The notes beneath the pieces were generated by a model. That model had not been told where the DNA came from. It ran no database searches and was given only the letters and a program-made list of their open reading frames with translations. Both the position numbers and the translations under genes were made by a program. DNA of 7,099 bases, from assembly GCA_003140705.1 (NCBI GenBank), contig PLKU01000245.1, positions 5,482 through 12,580 on the forward strand. The letters are read 5' to 3'. This stretch comes from Acidobacteriaceae bacterium. Lineage in GTDB: Bacteria > Acidobacteriota > Terriglobia > Terriglobales > Acidobacteriaceae. Below, piece after piece: positions 1 through 5,146 of the stretch (positions within the stretch are counted from its first letter, which is position 1; each line of letters begins with the position of its first letter).

Positions 1-891
1 GGCGGACACGCCGAATTCGTTGCGTACGTAGGGAAGCTCACGGTAGGAGCTGGACTGATTTCTGTTCTTCGCTACGCCCCAGAAGCTGTTGACTGCGGTT
101 TCAAAGGCAGAGCCATGCAGGGTGTTGGTGCCTGACTTGGTGGTGATAATGGCTGTGGCCGGAAGAGCGAACGATGCGTTGGCGTCGGTCGTTTCCATGC
201 GAACTTCCTGTATGGCGTCCGCGTCGACATATTGGCCCAGGGTTGAGGCGTTTGAACCGCCAAAATTCCGGTTATCGAGAGGCGCTCCGTCAGCCACGTA
301 TTCCAGAGCTTCCTGCATGAGGCCATTGGCCCGCGTGCCGGTGCCGGAGTTCGATTCCAGGCCGGGCGTCGTCATATAAGCCAGCGTGACTATCTGTCGC
401 GTGTTCATCGGGATCTGGCTGATTCGTTGGTTTTCCAACGTCGAGGACACCGCCCCGCTGTCGGTGGTGGTGAGTTGAACGGCGTCCGCGACCACTTTGA
501 CCACCTGGCTCTGCGCTCCGACAGTCATCACTGGATTGATCACCGCGTGCTGGTCTACAAGCAAATCGATCACCTGAACATAGGTCTTCATGTTCGGCGC
601 TGAGATGGTCACCGAATACGTCGCGGTGAAGAGATCCGGCACCTGGTAAAACCCCACGCCATTCGTCTTGGTATCGGAAATTGCATTGGTTCCCTGTTGC
701 ACAACGTGGATCGAAGCGCCGGGTATGACCGCGCCCGTCGAATCGGTCACTATGCCCTGAATCGAGCCCGCGCCGCTCTGCGCTTCTGCGCTCGAGCAGC
801 AAATCGCCGCACCGAGTGCAACGGCGATAGCGAGAAAGGGCACGCTCCACTCGCGGAAGGTGCGCGTCGGAATACTGGCTAACGTTTTCAT
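1..891 (-). CDS. TonB-dependent receptor with carboxypeptidase-regulatory-like N-terminal domain (5' part, runs off window)
   Basis: An open frame of exactly 297 codons runs from ATG at 891-889 to the left edge with no stop, so the C-terminal beta-barrel lies outside. A signal peptide is visible: basic start, hydrophobic stretch at about residues 17-32, and an AEA|QS cleavage site near residue 37. Residues about 41-125 form a carboxypeptidase-regulatory-like (Ig-like) fold beginning GSIQGIVTDSTGAVIPGA. A plug-like domain follows, with IPMNTRQIVTLA (160-171), VADGAPLDNR (199-208), DADAIQEVRMETTDANASF (223-241), the TKSGTNTLHGSAFE block (251-264) and LPYVRNEFGVSA at the cut. By family knowledge these are large (often about 1000 residues) outer-membrane receptors thought to import oligosaccharides or other bulky nutrients. 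The substrate cannot be read here. The start is supported by AGGAGG 11 bases upstream. No TonB box was identified. The gene is divergent from the membrane-bound regulator at 1701, across about 800 bp. Confidence 0.93.
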   Translation of the reverse strand, partial: MKTLASIPTRTFREWSVPFLAIAVALGAAICCSSAEAQSGAGSIQGIVTDSTGAVIPGASIHVVQQGTNAISDTKTNGVGFYQVPDLFTATYSVTISAPNMKTYVQVIDLLVDQHAVINPVMTVGAQSQVVKVVADAVQLTTTDSGAVSSTLENQRISQIPMNTRQIVTLAYMTTPGLESNSGTGTRANGLMQEALEYVADGAPLDNRNFGGSNASTLGQYVDADAIQEVRMETTDANASFALPATAIITTKSGTNTLHGSAFETAVNSFWGVAKNRNQSSSYRELPYVRNEFGVSA

Positions 892-902
892 ACCAAATGG
901 TT

Positions 903-908
903 CCTCCT
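903..908 (-). promoter_or_regulatory. Shine-Dalgarno site of the TonB-dependent receptor
   Basis: On the minus strand the sequence reads AGGAGG, a full match to the anti-SD sequence, 11 bases before the ATG at 891. The spacing is slightly long, but no closer start codon exists in this frame, so the site fixes the start. Confidence 0.8.
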
Positions 909-924
909 GAAAAGTTGTGCTCGA

Positions 925-978
925 CATGGCAGCGCCATGCATCTGGTTGAAGCGAACCGGTAGATGCTATGGTTCGCT
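925..978 (-). promoter_or_regulatory. Tandem stem-loops in the receptor gene leader
   Basis: Two perfect inverted repeats lie side by side just upstream of the receptor's ribosome site. CATGGC (925-930) and GCCATG (934-939) are separated by 3 bases. AGCGAACC (951-958) and GGTTCGCT (971-978) are separated by 12 bases, and the second stem can extend by TGA/TCA if one A is bulged. They could form RNA hairpins or serve as protein-binding palindromes. No known riboswitch signature, such as a cobalamin box, was seen. A regulatory role is inferred. Confidence 0.4.
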
Positions 979-1048
979 CAGTTCGGACTTCCGCTTATTG
1001 AACCGATGGCGCGGCAAAGACGGCTGCCGAAAGGATTGTCATTGGCGA

Positions 1049-1072
1049 AAGAAAACTTGCTGCCGTTTTCTT
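1049..1072. repeat. 8-bp inverted repeat AAGAAAAC/GTTTTCTT
   Basis: AAGAAAAC (1049-1056) and GTTTTCTT (1065-1072) form a perfect 8-bp inverted repeat with an 8-base loop. The stem is AT-rich, so it is a weak RNA hairpin and not a typical terminator. It could equally be an operator. CGAAAG occurs at 1028, 1046 and 1077 around it. Function unknown. Confidence 0.4.
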
Positions 1073-1360
1073 CAATCGAAAGAACCCTGGGTGAAGAACT
1101 TTATTGATTTGCATATACTGCCTCCCGAGGTGTCTTTCCGCAGCCCACGCCGTAGTGCGTTAACCGGGTTTGTTTGTTCAATGCGCCGGACCGCGATCCT
1201 GGCTGTCTGATCGCAACCCTAACCTTTCCTCGCCAAGGCCTCCGGCGCCGTTCGAAGAGCCGGACACCAATAATGCAATTGTGTCCCTATTGATTTCCAC
1301 CGCCGGCACCTTAGCCCTGGATGCGGAAGCACTAACCACCTATGCCTCCCCCCGCACTGT

Positions 1361-1385
1361 TTCGAGGAAGCAAACGTTCCTCGAA
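1361..1385. repeat. 9-bp perfect inverted repeat TTCGAGGAA/TTCCTCGAA
   Basis: TTCGAGGAA (1361-1369) and TTCCTCGAA (1377-1385) are perfect complements separated by the 7 bases gcaaacg. No T-run follows on either strand, so an intrinsic terminator is unlikely. It lies mid-way between two divergent genes and could be a dimeric regulator site. The role is inferred from position only. Confidence 0.5.
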
Positions 1386-1505
1386 TGCCGATCCATCTTG
1401 CCCATCGCTGAATGGCGAGAGCACTCTGCTTTTCGATTCGCCGTTCATCCCAGGGTTCGAACCAGTTGCGGATTATCGAGACGGCTTGAATGGCAAGCAA
1501 GTTAA

Positions 1506-1541
1506 TTTACCGTACGGCATCCGTCTCTCTTTACCGTAAGG
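1506..1541. repeat. Direct repeat TTTACCGTA(C/A)GG, two copies 24 bp apart
   Basis: TTTACCGTACGG (1506-1517) and TTTACCGTAAGG (1530-1541) match at 11 of 12 positions, start to start 24 bp. They lie about 160-195 bp upstream of the regulator's ATG. Paired direct repeats two or so helical turns apart are typical of tandem winged-helix binding sites, so this is a candidate operator for the neighbouring regulator. That link is inferred. Confidence 0.45.
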
Positions 1542-1700
1542 AGGAAGGCAAGTCTATATTTAAGTTGACTGTATCTAGTGACCATTGCTGCAGGTTAAGT
1601 CAGCGCTAGAAGCAGCGTAGCCCGCCGCGCGGCATCCACCACGTAATCGATTGCGGATTCCGGACGATTGAGCGTACCTTATACTCTGGGAAAGTTATTC

Positions 1701-3059
1701 ATGGAATCCATCTCCGAGATACCGACAGCCGAAGATCCACACCCGAACTCCGAGGGCGAGCCAAGCGTAGAAGAGCGGCGCGCTTTGATTCTGCGCCTGG
1801 CGGCGAGCGAGCAATTGAGCCGGTCCGCGCGGTTGCGTGATTTTCTGCTCTACGTAGGAAAGCAGTCGCTCAAAGACGGTTGTCCGGAGATCAACGAGCA
1901 GGAAGTCGGCGCCAAGGTGTTTGGCCGGCAGCCAACCTACGATCGCAGCCTGGACAACATCGTCCGCGTGAACGCGACCGAGTTGAGAAAGCGAATCGAG
2001 TCCTATTTCGCCACGACCGGCGCGCACGAGTCCCTGATCCTCGAGATACCGCGCGGCGGTTACAAACCCATCTTCCGCCGCCGGCTTTCCGGCATCAAGC
2101 CGCTGAGTGAGCCCCTCATCGAAGAGGCCAGACCCTCGCTAGCCCCGCACGCCGATGCTTATTCCGTCGCGCCATCCCGTCTGTCGCGTTGTCTATCCCA
2201 TTTTCTCTGGGCCGGAGTTTGCGTCGGTCTGGCCATCACATCCATCGTCCTCCTGCAACGGAATCGCGCCATGCGGCAATCGCTTCACCCGTGGGAAACA
2301 AAGCCGGCTGTCGCCGCCTTCTGGGCAGACTTCCTCGAAATTCATCGGGAGACCGACATCGTTCTGCCCGATTCCTCAGTGGGACTAAGCGAGGAGATCA
2401 CCCAGCACCCGATTGCGCTCGATGAGTATCTGAATCACGAATACATTCCACAGATCAAGGAAGCCGATCTTGGCCAGGACCGCCGATCCGACCTGGCCAG
2501 GATATTCAGCCACAACCTGGTCACATTCGGCGACGTGCATGCCGCGCAGCAGATCTTTGCGCTCGATCCGGCGTCAACATCTCTCCACCTTACCGTCTCC
2601 CGGTTCTTTGAGGCGGACTTGCTCAAGCGCAACAACGTCGTCCTCATTGGCGGCAAGAAGGCTAATCCCTGGGTGTATATCTTCGACAACCAGATGAACT
2701 TCACCCTCGACAGCCAGGGTATGGGAATGCTTGTTGACAACCGCCGTCCCCAGCCCGGAGAACAGGCCACCTACGTAGGCTCCACCAACTCGAACACCGT
2801 CGTCGGTTACAGCGTTGTCGCATATCTCCCTAATCCCAGCCGCACCGGCAACGCCATCATCTTCGCAGGCACTGACTCTGACGCCACCAGCGCAGCCGCC
2901 GAGTTCCTTACGTCGGAAGATCAGTTGGAGAAGTTTCGAAACACCCTTCACATCGATCGTTTCCCGTACTTTGAGGTGCTGCTAAAGACCTATCACCTTC
3001 GTGGAACTTCCTTCAATGCCGAGGTCGTCGCCTACAGAACCTATCCTGGGCTTCACTGA
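1701..3059 (+). CDS. Membrane-anchored winged-helix regulator (ToxR/CadC-like layout)
   Basis: The product is 452 residues from ATG 1701. A TTG at 1668 would add 11 residues, but the ATG has GGGAAAG at suitable spacing and fits better. Residues about 24-128 form a DNA-binding-like domain: a helical part (RSARLRDFLLYVGKQSL, 41-57), then DRSLDNIVRVNATELRKRIE (81-100), which resembles an OmpR-type recognition helix, then a wing ending LILEIPRGGYKPIF (112-125). A proline-rich linker follows. Residues about 166-186 form one hydrophobic span, with arginines just after it. The remaining 260 or so residues should be extracytoplasmic. They include FSHNLVTFGDVHAAQQIF (269-286) and NNVVLIGGKKANPWVYIFDN (311-330), a sensor-like part I cannot name. 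I infer a one-component regulator binding DNA from the membrane. Similar Acidobacteria proteins are often labelled hypothetical or misnamed adenylate cyclase. Its divergence from the receptor gene makes that gene a candidate target. Confidence 0.82.
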   Translation: MESISEIPTAEDPHPNSEGEPSVEERRALILRLAASEQLSRSARLRDFLLYVGKQSLKDGCPEINEQEVGAKVFGRQPTYDRSLDNIVRVNATELRKRIESYFATTGAHESLILEIPRGGYKPIFRRRLSGIKPLSEPLIEEARPSLAPHADAYSVAPSRLSRCLSHFLWAGVCVGLAITSIVLLQRNRAMRQSLHPWETKPAVAAFWADFLEIHRETDIVLPDSSVGLSEEITQHPIALDEYLNHEYIPQIKEADLGQDRRSDLARIFSHNLVTFGDVHAAQQIFALDPASTSLHLTVSRFFEADLLKRNNVVLIGGKKANPWVYIFDNQMNFTLDSQGMGMLVDNRRPQPGEQATYVGSTNSNTVVGYSVVAYLPNPSRTGNAIIFAGTDSDATSAAAEFLTSEDQLEKFRNTLHIDRFPYFEVLLKTYHLRGTSFNAEVVAYRTYPGLH

Positions 3060-3238
3060 TCAATTTGTAACTTTCACCTCGGCGATATGCCCTTGTTCAC
3101 AGCATTCCCATGCAGGGCCGGAATTAGGACCAGCTGGCTCCTTAATGCAATGCTCCTTCCGGACGCCGGTTTCTTCCTCCATATAAATCTCCATCGACAG
3201 GTTAGACTTAACGTGCTGATCAAGCATTCAAGTTCTGA
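3060..3238. other. Convergent spacer without a recognisable terminator
   Basis: About 180 bp separate the stops of the regulator (plus) and glycoside hydrolase (minus). The best pairing is weak (CCGGAA 3118-3123 with TTCCGG 3157-3162, 33-base gap), and no GC-rich hairpin with a T-run is present on either strand. TGATCA appears at 3057-3062, 3217-3222 and 3236-3241. The first and last include the two stop codons. Confidence 0.5.
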
Positions 3239-4606
3239 TCAGATCATTTCTAGTACCAACAAATTCCAGTCGATGAAGCCCTTGTGGCTCAGGGCTGCTC
3301 CAGTGTCGGGGTGGTAATACTCGTTAAGAGAACCGTTCACTTTGAGATCTGAGGCGAGCAGGGAAATTGTTTTATCGGCAAGAGCAGCAGCTTCCTTGTG
3401 GAAGCCGTATCGCTGAAGAGCCTTCCATGCGAAGTAGTTCACGATGATCCACACGGGACCCAGCCAGTTGCTCGGGTTGGAGCTGAAGGAAAGGGAGTAC
3501 ATCGATTCCTGAGACGAAAGCGAACGAACTCCCCAACGGGCACAGAGTCGGTCGTCGGCAAGATAATTGATCTTTACCAGTTTGTCGGCCTGCATCTGCG
3601 AAGCGATACCGCACCAGAGTGGCAGGAAACCGGTAAACATCTGGATCCTCATCGGGAGGCACGTCCACGACATGGCCATTCCTCGCGCCACGGTCGGGAT
3701 GAGCTCGGCTCGCCGATCGACACATTGAACGTCGACAGTGTAGTAGTAACTGTCTCTGGGATCCCAGCAGAACGTCTGGATCCGCTCCGCCAACTTTTTC
3801 GCCTCACTTGAAAGCCGATCATGATCCGCCGAGCGTCCAAGCCGTCGTGCCAGCTCTGCCGACGCCAAAAGGTCCTGATAGAACAGGCAATTGAGAAGCA
3901 GGTTTGCCGAGGAAAAGAAAGGCCGGCCAAATGTGGTTGGGTCGTTGTCATCACCAATTGCAACATCGTCGCCCCACACCAATAGGCCATTTGGGGAGGA
4001 ATTGTGAGTTGTCCAGGAATCGTAGAAGCGAAGAATTAAATCGAAATGCGGCTCCAACCATTTCGCATCTCCGCGCTGGTCGCACGCGAGCAGCCCGAGT
4101 TGGCCGAACACTGGCTTGGCTTGGTTTCTCGACTTCGGGTCCTTGCCCAGGATTCGGAAGGGATCCGGGTCGTCCGCAGTCATCATGATGGGGATTTGGC
4201 CGCCCGGTGAAGCATGGTCAAAAAAGTTCAAGAGACTTCCCGAGACGTGCTCGCACAGCTTCTGCTTGAGCGACTCATCGTTTTGCAGCGCGGCAAGACG
4301 AAAAAGTCCCTTGCTGGTCCAAAGCGTGTCCCAATCCCAGAGTTCAGTTGAATAGGCTTTGCCGGGCGCACTCTGCGCAATGCTGGGATGCTTCAGGATT
4401 CCATCGGGAGCGCGCAGTAGCAACGGCGCATTGGCTCCGAAATAGCGCAGTAGTGCATCTGCATGTTGACTGCGCTCGTCGCCCGAGAGGAACGCAACGT
4501 TGCTGGCAGTGGAGTTTTGGCGCTGTTCGCTGCGAGCTGGGATGATGGAGGCAGCACTTGAAGCGGCCAATCCAGCTAAAACATCACGTCTCGAGATAGG
4601 GGCCAT
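3239..4606 (-). CDS. Tat-exported glycoside hydrolase, GH63 / MGH1-like (mannosylglycerate-hydrolase-like) family
   Basis: The product is 455 residues from ATG at 4606-4604, preceded by a purine-rich AGAGGAAGAG stretch. The N-terminus has a twin-arginine motif SRRDVL (5-10) and a short hydrophobic alanine-rich segment ending near residue 26, so folded export to the periplasm is likely. The body looks like an (alpha/alpha)6 barrel. It has ELWDWDTLW (88-96), WGDDVAIGDDNDPTTFGRPF (211-230), GFLPLW (326-331), NWLGPVWIIVNY (380-391) and SLNEYYHPDTG (426-436) near the C-terminus. In GH63-like enzymes, including mannosylglycerate hydrolase, a D-N-S-P type segment carries the general acid and an E-N/Y-Y-x-P segment the general base. 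Asp220 and Glu429 are the matching candidates. Substrate is uncertain: mannosyl- or glucosylglycerate, trehalose or an oligosaccharide are possible. The family normally starts in the cytoplasm for compatible-solute turnover, so export points to scavenging. It is convergent with the regulator and divergent from the Fic gene. Confidence 0.88.
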   Translation of the reverse strand: MAPISRRDVLAGLAASSAASIIPARSEQRQNSTASNVAFLSGDERSQHADALLRYFGANAPLLLRAPDGILKHPSIAQSAPGKAYSTELWDWDTLWTSKGLFRLAALQNDESLKQKLCEHVSGSLLNFFDHASPGGQIPIMMTADDPDPFRILGKDPKSRNQAKPVFGQLGLLACDQRGDAKWLEPHFDLILRFYDSWTTHNSSPNGLLVWGDDVAIGDDNDPTTFGRPFFSSANLLLNCLFYQDLLASAELARRLGRSADHDRLSSEAKKLAERIQTFCWDPRDSYYYTVDVQCVDRRAELIPTVARGMAMSWTCLPMRIQMFTGFLPLWCGIASQMQADKLVKINYLADDRLCARWGVRSLSSQESMYSLSFSSNPSNWLGPVWIIVNYFAWKALQRYGFHKEAAALADKTISLLASDLKVNGSLNEYYHPDTGAALSHKGFIDWNLLVLEMI

Positions 4607-4647
4607 TCTGTTTCTCTTCCTCTTGGGCTCTCATTCGGTTTGGGCTG

Positions 4648-4656
4648 TTGCGCGAT
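4648..4656 (+). promoter_or_regulatory. Isolated copy of the TTGCGCGAT motif upstream of the hydrolase gene
   Basis: This is an exact 9-base match to the repeated motif of the Fic-gene operator array, about 375 bp outside that array. The following agg matches the bases after the copy at 5107. It lies 42-50 bases upstream of the hydrolase start codon, a position compatible with repressing or occluding that gene. An exact 9-mer is not expected often by chance in 7 kb (about 0.05 occurrences over both strands for equal base composition). Function is inferred. Confidence 0.4.
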
Positions 4657-4672
4657 AGGGTGGCATTGCTGT

Positions 4673-4808
4673 GCCTCGCCAAAATTCCGTCCGCCTTTAT
4701 TTTCATAGCTTTTCAGCTAACACGAGTCGGGGGGATCCAACCGGCTCTTAACCGTTAAGACATCGGGACTTCTATTCAATTTCTCGTCGGATGGAGTTTT
4801 GGCGAGGC
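4673..4808. repeat. 12-bp inverted repeat pair flanking 112 bp
   Basis: GCCTCGCCAAAA (4673-4684) and TTTTGGCGAGGC (4797-4808) are perfect complements. The pair brackets 112 bp that hold the palindrome at 4746-4760. No target-site duplication is evident at the outer ends, so a miniature transposable element is not established. Confidence 0.35.
4746..4760. promoter_or_regulatory. 15-bp palindrome TCTTAACCGTTAAGA
   Basis: The arms TCTTAAC and GTTAAGA are perfect 7-bp complements around a single central C. The site lies about 140 bp upstream of the hydrolase start codon. Its size and symmetry suit a dimeric helix-turn-helix repressor. No cognate regulator can be assigned. Confidence 0.4.
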
Positions 4809-5030
4809 TCAACTGGGTTTTACACCTTTTGAGGCCAATTCCCGACGGCAATGGCATCCAAACTGGTCACATTGATCAGCCAGTTACTGCCGGTTTGGCG
4901 ATACGACCGAAATGGGTTTAGGGCTTAGAGGCGCCACTCTTCGGGGTCGGCTGGGCCGCACGTTTCCGCGCCGTGGAGAGCGGCGGGCGGGCTGCGATGG
5001 CGGTGGAGTGTGACGCGTAACAATGCAAAA

Positions 5031-5131
5031 TTCGCGCAAGTTTATGTTGCGCGATTTACTTTATGTTGCACGATATCCTTGATAATTGCGCGATTCTATG
5101 TTTTAATTGCGCGATAGGATAATCGCGCAAT
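5031..5131 (+). promoter_or_regulatory. Operator array: six TTGCGCGAT-type sites upstream of the Fic gene
   Basis: Copies lie at 5031-5039 (inverted, TTCGCGCAA), 5047-5055, 5066-5074 (TTGCACGAT, one change), 5086-5094, 5107-5115 and 5122-5130 (inverted, ATCGCGCAA). Successive direct copies start 19, 20 and 21 bp apart, about two helical turns, so they face roughly the same side of the DNA. The first two share the longer unit TTTATGTTGC(G/A)CGAT (5041-5055 and 5060-5074). The outermost pairs form inverted repeats: 8-bp arms with a 7-bp gap on the left, and perfect 10-bp arms ATTGCGCGAT/ATCGCGCAAT (5106-5115, 5122-5131) with a 6-bp gap on the right. The array covers the predicted promoter and start point, which suggests cooperative repression. 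The likeliest ligand is the winged-helix domain of the downstream gene itself. Confidence 0.75.
5079..5107 (+). promoter_or_regulatory. Predicted sigma70-type promoter of the Fic gene
   Basis: TTGATA (5079-5084) and TTTAAT (5102-5107) each match consensus at 5 of 6 positions and are exactly 17 bp apart. Transcription would begin near 5114, about 33 bases before the ATG. One TTGCGCGAT copy lies in the spacer (5086-5094), another overlaps the end of the -10 and the start point (5107-5115), and a third follows (5122-5130). A protein bound there should block RNA polymerase. Confidence 0.6.
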
Positions 5132-5146
5132 AAAAGGAAACTCATC

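Larger units (their letters stand above)
892..1700. other. Long divergent intergenic region, rich in inverted repeats
   Basis: About 800 bp separate the divergent receptor and regulator genes. The short ORFs here have no convincing ribosome site, no recognisable domain and an arginine-, cysteine- and tryptophan-rich composition typical of spurious frames, so I call no gene. The stretch does hold several perfect inverted repeats (925-939, 951-978, 1049-1072, 1361-1385), a 10-bp palindrome GGTTCGAACC (1454-1463) and a spaced direct repeat (1506-1541). The first three would lie in the 5' leader of the receptor mRNA if transcription starts far upstream. I could not place a convincing sigma70 promoter for either gene. 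Confidence 0.6.
4607..5030. other. Divergent intergenic region without genes
   Basis: No credible ORF is present on either strand. The segment contains one isolated TTGCGCGAT (4648-4656), a 12-bp inverted repeat pair (4673-4684 with 4797-4808), a 15-bp palindrome (4746-4760), and a GC-rich patch at about 4927-5005. I could not place a convincing promoter for the minus-strand hydrolase. Confidence 0.55.

Noticed and set aside
1114..1119. TATACT as a plus-strand -10 element
   Set aside because: No acceptable -35 lies 16-18 bp upstream, and no plus-strand gene follows for nearly 600 bp.
1447..1475. GGTTCGAACC resembling the T-arm of a tRNA
   Set aside because: The bases on either side do not form a 5-bp T stem on either strand, and no anticodon or acceptor arm can be folded. 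It is just a 10-bp palindrome.
917..1505. Short ORFs on both strands in the divergent spacer
   Set aside because: They have no ribosome sites or recognisable domains, and their composition is typical of random frames.
1668..1700. TTG at 1668 as start of the membrane-anchored regulator
   Set aside because: It adds only 11 unremarkable residues and lacks a good Shine-Dalgarno. ATG 1701 has a GGGAAAG at suitable spacing.
3118..3162. Bidirectional terminator between the convergent genes
   Set aside because: The stem is only 6 bp with a 33-base gap, the inner pairing is weak, and there is no T-run.
3057..3246. Three TGATCA palindromes near the convergent gene ends
   Set aside because: Two of them contain the stop codons, TGATCA also occurs elsewhere in the window (for example near 4874 and 6855), and spacing is irregular. 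It is probably coincidence.
5031..5131. Repeat array read as a CRISPR or as plasmid-type iterons
   Set aside because: The repeat cores are only 9-15 bp with 7-12 bp between them, far too short for CRISPR. Iterons are usually next to a Rep gene, whereas the adjacent gene is a Fic protein and the array covers its promoter, so an operator fits better.
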